DNA of 5,071 nucleotides, from assembly GCA_003225655.1 (NCBI GenBank), contig QIAW01000574.1:1-5071 (forward strand). The letters run 5' to 3'. Shown here one piece after another: positions 1-4,651 of the stretch; the stretch's first letter is position 1, and each line of letters begins with the position of its first letter. A program made the position numbers and the translations under genes. The stretch comes from Acidobacteriota bacterium. GTDB taxonomy: Bacteria; Acidobacteriota; Terriglobia; Terriglobales; Acidobacteriaceae. The notes under the pieces are model-generated. The model worked only from the letters and a program-made list of their open reading frames with translations. It was not told the origin of the DNA and did not search any database.

Positions 1-635
1 AAGACATCACCATTGTGATGGGCGTCAATGAAGGCATGTACGATGCCGCCAAACATCACGTCCTTTCCAATGCTTCTTGCACGACAAACTGTCTGGCTCC
101 CGTCACCAAAGTCGTGCATGATAACTTCAAGATCAAGAACGGCACCATGACCACCATTCACTCCTACACGAATGACCAGGTCATCCTCGATTTTCCCCAT
201 AAAGACCTGCGGCGCGCCCGAGCAGCGGCGCTTTCCATGATTCCCACCAGCACCGGCGCGGCCAAGGCCATCTATCTGGTGATTCCTGAAATGAAGGGCA
301 AGCTCGATGGCTTTGCCATGCGCGTCCCTACCCCCAACGTTTCGGTGGTAGATTTGGTCGTCTTCGTAGAGAAAAAGACCTCGGTTGAAGAGGTGAATGC
401 CGCGCTGAAGAACGCCTCCGAATCGGGACCCTTGAAGGGATACCTGGGCTACGAGACGGCCGAACTGGTTTCTTCAGACTACAAGGGCGACTCGCGCTCC
501 TCTATCGTCGATGCTCCCATGACCCGGGTCGTGGATGGCAACTGCGTAAAAGTAATCGCGTGGTACGACAACGAGTGGGGATACTCCTGCCGTGTCCGCG
601 ACCTGATCAAGTACATCAGCAGCAAGGGAATCTAA
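1..635 (+). CDS. gap: Glyceraldehyde-3-phosphate dehydrogenase, 3' part (5'-truncated by window edge)
   Basis: GAPDH converts glyceraldehyde 3-phosphate, phosphate and NAD(P)+ to 1,3-bisphosphoglycerate in the cytosol. The reading frame is already open at the left edge (first full codon at base 3, reading DITIVMGVNEG), so the N-terminal Rossmann domain lies outside the window; a GTG at 15 is an internal valine, not a start. Visible landmarks are the active-site motif SNASCTTNC, with the catalytic Cys codon at 78-80, and the catalytic His of TIHSYTNDQ at 159-161. The Cys-to-His spacing is 27 residues, as in the family (C149/H176). The phosphate-site and S-loop region HKDLRRARAAA follows, and the C-terminal signature WYDNEWGYSCRV is intact. 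It ends in TAA at 633-635. About 210 of the usual 330-340 residues are present. NAD versus NADP preference cannot be judged without the N-terminus. It leads the pgk-tpiA cluster on the same strand. Confidence 0.97.
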   Translation, partial: DITIVMGVNEGMYDAAKHHVLSNASCTTNCLAPVTKVVHDNFKIKNGTMTTIHSYTNDQVILDFPHKDLRRARAAALSMIPTSTGAAKAIYLVIPEMKGKLDGFAMRVPTPNVSVVDLVVFVEKKTSVEEVNAALKNASESGPLKGYLGYETAELVSSDYKGDSRSSIVDAPMTRVVDGNCVKVIAWYDNEWGYSCRVRDLIKYISSKGI

Positions 636-648
636 CCAAATCTAACCA
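629..648 (+). repeat. Perfect 10-bp tandem duplication across the gap stop codon
   Basis: The unit AATCTAACCA occurs twice back to back (629-638 and 639-648). The first copy contains the gap stop codon (TAA at 633-635). The second copy runs into the left arm of the inverted repeat that fills the gap-pgk spacer. It may be replication slippage or a scar at the edge of that element. No matching copy is seen beyond the right arm, so a target-site duplication is not supported. Confidence 0.7.
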
Positions 649-770
649 CAAAGGACACGAAGGACAGCAACAAAGGACACAAAGAACAAATTGAATTGTC
701 GGGTGATCGAGCCATCTTTTGATTGCCTTTCTTGTGTTCCTTTGGGTGTTTCCTTTGTGTCCTCTGTGGT
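645..770. repeat. Long imperfect inverted repeat of the CCTTTGTG(T)CC intergenic type
   Basis: The left arm (about 645-690) begins ACCACAAAGGACACGAAGG. The right arm (about 728-770) ends TTTGTGTCCTCTGTGGT. The reverse complement of the right arm aligns with the left over about 43-46 bases with scattered mismatches, leaving a loop of about 37 bases (691-727). Each arm also holds degenerate direct copies of an ACAAAGGACAC-like unit. From general knowledge, similar purine-rich ACCACAAAGGACAC palindromes are scattered between genes in Acidobacteriota and some other environmental bacteria, and they give spurious antisense proteins rich in HRGH or QRTQR words. That pattern also appears here on the - strand. 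I see no transposase. Its function is unknown: it could be a non-autonomous or REP-like element, an mRNA-stabilising hairpin, or an attenuator between gap and pgk. Confidence 0.85.
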
Positions 771-772
771 GA
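768..772 (+). promoter_or_regulatory. Probable pgk ribosome binding site overlapping the repeat arm
   Basis: GGTGA lies 9 bases before the pgk ATG and is the only purine-rich Shine-Dalgarno-like run near the start. Its first three bases (768-770) are the terminal bases of the right repeat arm and would pair with ACC at 645-647 if the hairpin forms in a gap-pgk transcript. The site is therefore a candidate for structure-dependent translation. The SD assignment is by inspection only. Confidence 0.5.
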
Positions 773-781
773 AACAAATTT

Positions 782-1993
782 ATGGCAAAACTTTCGATCA
801 AAGATCTGAACCTCGAAAACAAGCGTGTATTTATCCGGGTGGATTTCAATGTGCCTCTCTCTGAAGATGGCCGTGTAACCGATGACACTCGTATTGTCGA
901 AACTCTGCCCACCATCGAATACGCGTTGCGGCGCAAAGCTAAAGTCATTTTGGTCTCGCATCTGGGACGTCCCAAGGGCAAACCGAATCCTAAAATGAGC
1001 CTCAAACCGGTGGCCGAGCGGTTGCGCATGTTGCTGGATAAGCAGCTCGGTCTCGACGAGAACGTGGGCTTCTGTCCGGAGTGCGTGGGCATCGAAGCCA
1101 AAGAGATGTCGTCCAAGCTGGAGCCAGGACAGCCTTTGCTGCTGGAAAATCTCCGCTTCCATGCGGAAGAAGAGGCCAACGATCCGGCTTTCGCCAAAGA
1201 ACTCGCCAGCCTGGCGGATTATTACGTCAATGACGCTTTCGGCTCGGCGCATCGCGCGCACGCCTCAACCGCCGGAATCACGCAGTTCGTGCAAAAATCG
1301 GCCGCTGGGTTGCTCATGCAAAAAGAACTCGACTACATGGGCCGCGCCCTGCAGGATCCGCAACACCCGTTCGTCGCCATTCTGGGCGGAGCCAAGGTTT
1401 CGGACAAAATTGGCGTGATCCAGAACCTGCTGAGCAAGGTTGACGCCCTGCTCATCGGCGGCGCCATGGCCTACACCTTCATGAAAGCCAGCGGCAGGCA
1501 GGTAGGCAAGTCGCTGGTGGAAGATGACAAGCTTGAGCTCGCGAAGCAATTGCTGCAGCAGGCGAAGTCGCGGAAGATCAAATTCCTCTTGCCGGTAGAC
1601 GATGTGATTGCTCCAAAAATCGAGGCCGGCGTGAGGACTTCCACGCTGACTGCTTCGCAACCCATCCCATCCGATCAGATGGGGCTTGATATCGGCCCCG
1701 AGACCGTAAAGCTGTACGCAGGCGAAATCGCCCACGCCAAGACAATTGTCTGGAACGGCCCAATGGGTGTCTTCGAAACTCCACCCTTCGATGCCGGCAC
1801 CGTTGCTGTCGCCAAAGCTGTTGCCGGAAACCCCGGTGCGACCTCCATCGTGGGTGGAGGCGACTCCGTGGCCGCGGTGCATGCCGCCGGTGTAAGCAAC
1901 AAGATCACCCACATCTCGACCGGGGGCGGCGCGTCGCTTGAATTTCTTGAAGGCCGGAAGCTGCCCGGTGTTGAGGCGCTGACGGATAAATAG
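782..1993 (+). CDS. pgk: Phosphoglycerate kinase
   Basis: This cytosolic enzyme transfers phosphate from 1,3-bisphosphoglycerate to ADP, giving 3-phosphoglycerate and ATP. The protein is 403 residues, within the usual 390-420. The N-terminal substrate domain shows RVFIRVDFNVPL (residues 15-26; Arg19, Asp21, Asn23), SHLGRPKG (59-66), LLLENLRFH with Arg125, and NDAFGSAHRAH (150-160) with Arg158. The C-terminal nucleotide domain shows GGAKVSDKI (202-210), NGPMGVFE (325-332) and GGGDS (358-362), and it ends with the typical STGGGASLEFLEG...LPGVEAL. All expected landmarks are intact. The ATG at 782 gives the standard MAKLSIKDL N-terminus and has GGTGA 9 bases upstream. It lies 146 bases after gap, separated by the inverted repeat, and ends 16 bases before the next gene. 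Co-transcription with gap is likely but depends on read-through of the repeat. Confidence 0.98.
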   Translation: MAKLSIKDLNLENKRVFIRVDFNVPLSEDGRVTDDTRIVETLPTIEYALRRKAKVILVSHLGRPKGKPNPKMSLKPVAERLRMLLDKQLGLDENVGFCPECVGIEAKEMSSKLEPGQPLLLENLRFHAEEEANDPAFAKELASLADYYVNDAFGSAHRAHASTAGITQFVQKSAAGLLMQKELDYMGRALQDPQHPFVAILGGAKVSDKIGVIQNLLSKVDALLIGGAMAYTFMKASGRQVGKSLVEDDKLELAKQLLQQAKSRKIKFLLPVDDVIAPKIEAGVRTSTLTASQPIPSDQMGLDIGPETVKLYAGEIAHAKTIVWNGPMGVFETPPFDAGTVAVAKAVAGNPGATSIVGGGDSVAAVHAAGVSNKITHISTGGGASLEFLEGRKLPGVEALTDK

Positions 1994-2009
1994 TCATGGA
2001 ACCAACGCC

Positions 2010-2612
2010 GTGCCTAAGAACATAGTGCGCGTTGTTGTGCCGCCAGGGAAAACAGTTCTCCTGCTGCGCGGAGATATTACCCTGGCAAGGACCGATGCCA
2101 TCGTGAACGCGGCCAATTCGTCGCTCATGGGTGGTGGCGGGGTGGATGGCGCGATCCACCGCGCTGGTGGGCCGGCGATTCTGGAAGAGTGCAGAAAGAT
2201 CCGCAGCGCACAAGGCCCACTGCCCACAGGGAAAGCCGTGGCAACCACCGGCGCCAAACTGGCGGCGCGCCACGTGATTCACACCGTCGGCCCGGTATGG
2301 AATGGCGGGAAACGGAACGAAGCTGAGTTGCTGCAAAGTTGTTATCGGGAGTCGCTCCTGCTGGCCGAGAAGTTAAAGCTCACCAGTGTGGCCTTTCCCT
2401 CAATTTCAACCGGGGCTTTCGGTTATCCGGTGGAAAAGGCGGCTATTGTGGCTCTATCCGCAGTGGTCGAGACTTTAGCGCAGCTCAATTCAGTCTCCCA
2501 GGCGCAATTTGTGTTGTTTGATCAATTCACTCTGGGAGTTTACAGCCAGGCCGCTCGGGAACTTTTATCTTCAGGGAAATTTCCCAGTATAGGAATTGAT
2601 TCAAACGATTGA
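2010..2612 (+). CDS. Macro-domain protein, probable ADP-ribose / O-acetyl-ADP-ribose hydrolase (MacroD/YmdB-like)
   Basis: MacroD-type macro domains bind ADP-ribose and remove it from acidic residues or hydrolyse O-acetyl-ADP-ribose. The 200-residue protein is essentially one domain. It shows GDIT (21-24, adenine-binding Asp22), the loop-1 motif NAANSSLMGGGGVDGAIHRAGGP (33-55) with Asn33/Asn36 and Asp46 as the likely catalytic residues, TGKAVATTGAKL (73-84), VIHTVGPVW (89-97), and loop 2 SISTGAFGYP (131-140). These match the catalytically competent MacroD class rather than binding-only forms. A tail of about 25 residues after VLFD...ARELL is not recognised. The start is GTG at 2010, because no in-frame ATG lies near; GTG at 2025 and 2037 are alternatives. 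The best SD is a weak GGA at 1998-2000. It lies 16 bases after pgk and 7 before tpiA, so it is probably cotranscribed with both. Its true substrate is unknown. Confidence 0.93.
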   Translation: MPKNIVRVVVPPGKTVLLLRGDITLARTDAIVNAANSSLMGGGGVDGAIHRAGGPAILEECRKIRSAQGPLPTGKAVATTGAKLAARHVIHTVGPVWNGGKRNEAELLQSCYRESLLLAEKLKLTSVAFPSISTGAFGYPVEKAAIVALSAVVETLAQLNSVSQAQFVLFDQFTLGVYSQAARELLSSGKFPSIGIDSND

Positions 2613-2619
2613 ACCCTTT

Positions 2620-3372
2620 ATGAGTCGAAAAAAACTACTTGCAGCCAACTGGAAGATGTACAAAACGCCGCAGCAAGCCGAAGCTTTCGTGGGCGGCTTT
2701 CTGCCGCTGGTGCATGGACACACTCGCGATGAGATTGTCATCTGTCCTCCGTACGTCTCTATTCCCGCTCTCACCGAACTGTTGTGCGATACCAACGTTG
2801 GGCTGGGCGGCCAGAACATGTATTGGGAAAAAGAGGGGGCCTATACCGGGGAAGTTTCCGCCGCCATGCTGCTCTCGGTCGGCTGCACCCACGTGATTCT
2901 TGGACACTCCGAGCGCCGCCAGTACTTTGGCGAGACCGATGAGACGGTGAACCGCAGGCTACAAGCTGCCCTCGCCGCCGGATTGACCTCCATTGTCTGC
3001 ATCGGCGAAGTCCTCGAAGAGCGCGAGGCGGGGATCACCAACGATGTTCTGCGCCGGCAGTGTGAAAATGCCCTGCGGGGAATTTCCGGCGAGCACGTCG
3101 CCAAATTCACCATCGCGTACGAACCCGTGTGGGCTATTGGAACCGGCAAAACTGCGACCCCCGAGATCGCTGTCGATGCGCATCGCGTAATCCGCAAACA
3201 AGCGGCCGTGGCCTTGGGGGACGACGCAGCCCAAAAACTGCGCATCCTGTACGGCGGAAGCATCAAGCCGGAAAATGCCAAGGCGCTGATGTCGCAGGAA
3301 GAAATTGACGGAGGCTTGGTGGGCGGCGCGAGCCTCGACCCCAAGTCCTTTGCCGCCATTGTGAAATGGTGA
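2620..3372 (+). CDS. tpiA: Triose-phosphate isomerase
   Basis: TpiA interconverts dihydroxyacetone phosphate and glyceraldehyde 3-phosphate as a cytosolic TIM barrel, feeding GAPDH. The protein is 250 residues, the family norm. It shows AANWKMYK (8-15) with Asn10 and Lys12, VILGHSERR (92-100) with electrophilic His96, AYEPVWAIGTGKTATPE (166-182) with catalytic Glu168 and flexible loop 6, then YGGSIKPENA (211-220) and GGLVGGASL (231-239) forming the phosphate site. All catalytic residues are present. The frame is open further upstream from a TTG at 2596, but ATG at 2620 gives the family N-terminus (MSRKKLLAANWKMYK) and avoids overlap with the macro-domain gene. No good SD precedes this ATG: AGGAA at 2591-2595 is 24 bases away. 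Translation may therefore be coupled to the upstream gene, whose TGA is only 7 bases before. Confidence 0.97.
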   Translation: MSRKKLLAANWKMYKTPQQAEAFVGGFLPLVHGHTRDEIVICPPYVSIPALTELLCDTNVGLGGQNMYWEKEGAYTGEVSAAMLLSVGCTHVILGHSERRQYFGETDETVNRRLQAALAAGLTSIVCIGEVLEEREAGITNDVLRRQCENALRGISGEHVAKFTIAYEPVWAIGTGKTATPEIAVDAHRVIRKQAAVALGDDAAQKLRILYGGSIKPENAKALMSQEEIDGGLVGGASLDPKSFAAIVKW

Positions 3373-3411
3373 GCTTTTGGGATGTAAAAAGGTGGGCCAG
3401 TGAGCTCCTGC

Positions 3412-3417
3412 TATAAT
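3412..3417 (+). promoter_or_regulatory. Candidate -10 box for tRNA-Leu/secG
   Basis: A perfect TATAAT stands 35 bases before the mature tRNA-Leu 5' end, in the otherwise unassigned 80-base gap after tpiA. It would start transcription near 3424 and leave a leader of about 29 bases for RNase P removal. No convincing -35 hexamer is seen 16-18 bases upstream, so the promoter is tentative. No terminator-like hairpin follows tpiA, so read-through from the glycolytic genes is also possible. Confidence 0.4.
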
Positions 3418-3452
3418 AATTGTTTGACTTGGAGTCACATCTAAAGATATCT

Positions 3453-3537
3453 GCGGAAGTGGTGAAACTGGCAGACACACCATCTTGAGGGGGTGGCGCC
3501 GAAAGGCGTGGGGGTTCAAATCCCCCCTTCCGCACCA
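3453..3537 (+). tRNA. tRNA-Leu (anticodon GAG)
   Basis: This is a class II tRNA of 85 bases including an encoded CCA. The acceptor stem GCGGAAG (3453-3459) pairs perfectly with CTTCCGC (3527-3533), followed by discriminator A3534 and CCA 3535-3537. The anticodon stem CCATC/GGTGG (3480-3484 and 3492-3496, one G-U pair) encloses loop TTGAGGG, with anticodon GAG at 3487-3489, reading CUC and CUU leucine codons. The long variable arm is CGCC-GAAA-GGCG (3497-3508), as expected for tRNA-Leu. The T arm is GGGGG-TTCAAAT-CCCCC (3510-3526). The discriminator A also suits leucine. It lies between tpiA and secG on the same strand with no terminator before secG, so it may be processed from a longer transcript. 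Confidence 0.97.
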
Positions 3538-3564
3538 TAATTCACGGCCATAAAAGGCACCGGT

Positions 3565-3569
3565 AGGAG
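3565..3569 (+). promoter_or_regulatory. secG ribosome binding site
   Basis: AGGAG lies 4 bases before the ATG at 3574. The spacing is short, but this is the clearest Shine-Dalgarno in the window, and it fixes the secG start. Confidence 0.65.
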
Positions 3570-3573
3570 TTTT

Positions 3574-3873
3574 ATGCTTGGCATTCTCGTTTTGATTGTG
3601 CACATTTTTGTCTGTCTCTTTCTGATTATTGTCGTGCTGTTGCAAAGCGCGCAGAGTGGAGACCTGGCGGCCGCCTTCGGCGGCCAGGGCAGCCAGACCG
3701 CCTTTGGACCGCGCGGCGCCGCGACCATCATGACGAAATTGACGACTTGGTGCGCTGTTATTTTCATGCTGACCTCGATTACCCTTTCCATTATGGGAAG
3801 CAGGAAGGTCGCAGGCGGCTCTGTGCTCTCGGGCGCCAAACCCGCGCAGCAATCGCAACCGGCAAAAAAATAA
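3574..3873 (+). CDS. secG: Protein translocase subunit SecG
   Basis: SecG is the small inner-membrane subunit of the SecYEG channel and assists SecA-driven export. The 99-residue protein has the family plan. A first membrane segment spans about residues 2-23 (very rich in Ile, Leu and Val). The conserved cytoplasmic loop LLQSAQSGDLAAAFGGQGSQTAFGPRGA (22-49) follows, with the typical LLQ...FGG...FG words. A second membrane segment spans about 57-75 after the conserved LTT, and a short polar lysine-ending tail closes the protein. The AGGAG at 3565-3569 supports the ATG at 3574. It lies 36 bases after the tRNA-Leu and ends 15 bases before a strong intrinsic terminator, so it closes the transcription unit. 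The tpiA-secG neighbourhood is common in bacteria. Confidence 0.95.
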   Translation: MLGILVLIVHIFVCLFLIIVVLLQSAQSGDLAAAFGGQGSQTAFGPRGAATIMTKLTTWCAVIFMLTSITLSIMGSRKVAGGSVLSGAKPAQQSQPAKK

Positions 3874-3888
3874 CTTTTAGACTTTACC

Positions 3889-3920
3889 AAAAATCGCGGG
3901 CATGCGGCCCGCGATTTTTT
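3889..3920 (+). terminator. Rho-independent terminator after secG
   Basis: AAAAATCGCGGG (3889-3900) pairs without mismatch with CCCGCGATTTTT (3908-3919). This gives a 12-bp stem, or 13 with C3901-G3907, around a short loop, followed by a T-rich end. The A-run on the 5' side means the same hairpin also has a T-run when read on the - strand, so it could terminate in both directions. Confidence 0.93.
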
Positions 3921-3946
3921 ATTGTCTTCATTTTTTATTGTCTTCA
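3915..3946 (+). repeat. Perfect 16-bp tandem repeat containing the terminator T-tract
   Basis: The unit TTTTTTATTGTCTTCA occurs twice with no gap (3915-3930 and 3931-3946). The first copy supplies the 3' stem end and T-tract of the secG terminator. The second adds another T6 run without its own GC stem. It is most simply a slippage duplication, and the copies are identical, so it is probably recent. Confidence 0.85.
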
Positions 3947-3982
3947 GAAGTGTTGATCGCGATCACAACACTTCCAGAAGAC
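3940..3982. other. Long hairpin / nested palindrome between secG and the hydrolase gene
   Basis: GTCTTC (3940-3945) pairs with GAAGAC (3977-3982). GAAGTGTTG (3947-3955) pairs with CAACACTTC (3966-3974), with a 1x2 internal loop between the two stems. The apical part contains a perfect 12-bp palindrome, TGATCGCGATCA (3954-3965), which offers an alternative register. No T-run follows on either strand, so it is not a standard terminator. It sits 37 bases before the hydrolase ATG, where an operator or a 5' mRNA structure could lie. The role is unknown. Confidence 0.6.
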
Positions 3983-4019
3983 TTGGGCACAATGGAAACC
4001 GGGTAATCGTGAGCCGCCT

Positions 4020-4618
4020 ATGATTCACAAAATCTTCCCCGTAGGTCCGCTGCAATGCAATTGTTCCGTCATAGGCGATGAAACCACGCATGAGGCCATG
4101 GTCATTGATCCCGGCGACAACGTTGAGCAAATCCTCGAAACAGTCAAGCAGCACGGCCTTGTGGTCAAGCAGATTGTGGTGACGCACGCGCATATTGATC
4201 ACGTGGGTGGGGCCATGAAGCTCAAGCACGCTACCGGCGCGCCTATTCTGTTGAATCAAAATGACTCTGCCCTGCTGAAGATGCTGGATGTGCAGGCGGC
4301 ATGGCTGGGCATGGCTGCTCCGGAGAAGGCCCAAATTGACCACGACCTTGCCGATGGCGACTCCATCAAGACCGGCAATCTGATTTCCACCGTGCTGCAC
4401 ACGCCAGGGCACACTGAAGGAAGCGTCTGCATTTACTTTGCCGGGGAAAAGAAGCTCATTGCCGGTGACACACTCTTTGCCGGCAGCATCGGACGCACCG
4501 ACCTTCCCGGCGGATCATTTCAGAAGATCATGAATTCCCTGCACCATCGCGTGCTGGTCACGGCCCGCTGACCACCATCGCCGAAGAGCGGGCAAACAAT
4601 CCGTTCTTGCAGAAATAG
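4020..4618 (+). pseudogene. Metallo-beta-lactamase-fold hydrolase (glyoxalase II-like), frameshifted near the 3' end
   Basis: The family hydrolyses thioesters such as S-lactoylglutathione or related substrates using a binuclear metal site. The uninterrupted frame (4020-4571, 183 residues) shows the N-terminus KIFPVGPLQCNCSVIGD, THAHIDH (55-61; ligands His56, His58, Asp60, His61), HTPGHTEG (127-134; His131), GDTLFAGSIGRTDLPGG (149-165; Asp150). It then stops early with VTAR after HHRVL. The expected family ending resumes in another frame at 4556-4618 as GHGPLTTIAEERANNPFLQK plus TAG, including the last metal-ligand His (GHG). About ten residues normally between RVL and GHGP (a PLPD...-like link) are missing, so a deletion of 3n+1 bases, roughly 31, would explain the break. 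Restored, the protein would be about 210 residues, the usual length. A weak GTGAG at 4009-4013 precedes the ATG. It could instead be an assembly error. Substrate not assignable. Confidence 0.85.
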
Positions 4619-4620
4619 GT

Positions 4621-4651
4621 TTAGCGCGATGATCTCCGTCTTGTGCGCTAA
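4621..4651. terminator. Weak hairpin between convergent genes
   Basis: TTAGCGC (4621-4627) pairs with GCGCTAA (4645-4651) around a 17-base loop, just after the hydrolase remnant and overlapping the stop codon of the - strand gene. The position fits a shared terminator. However, no clear T-run follows on + and only a weak AT-rich stretch follows on -, so termination is doubtful. Confidence 0.22.

Noticed and set aside
616..1261. Two long overlapping - strand frames covering the gap-pgk repeat and the start of pgk
   Set aside because: They are antisense to the conserved pgk N-terminus, and their ends encode the HRGHKG/QRTQR words produced by reading the CCTTTGTG repeat. This is a known pattern of spurious proteins.
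1265..1912. A long - strand open frame inside pgk
   Set aside because: It is a shadow of the GC-rich pgk coding frame, with no recognisable domain and no RBS evidence.
1996..2025. Mini-ORF of nine codons starting with ATG just after the pgk stop and ending in TAG that overlaps an in-frame GTG (2025) of the macro gene
   Set aside because: It could be a leader that couples translation, but it is very short, has no clear SD, and the same arrangement can arise by chance. Noted only as part of the start-site uncertainty of the macro gene.
2574..2585. Perfect palindrome GGGAAATTTCCC
   Set aside because: It lies inside the macro-domain coding region, is only 12 bases, and has no partner site nearby, so it is probably chance.
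3424..3451. TTGACT followed by a GATATC-like -10 as a second tRNA promoter
   Set aside because: The -10 would abut the mature tRNA 5' end at 3453, so transcription would start inside the tRNA. TATAAT at 3412 is better placed.
2959..3858. A 299-residue - strand frame (and a shorter one at 3263-3538) over tpiA, tRNA-Leu and secG
   Set aside because: The frame is antisense to three well-supported genes. The RGDLNPHAFRRHPLK and KGGFEPPRLSAPP words are typical of reading a tRNA-Leu gene backwards, not of a real protein.
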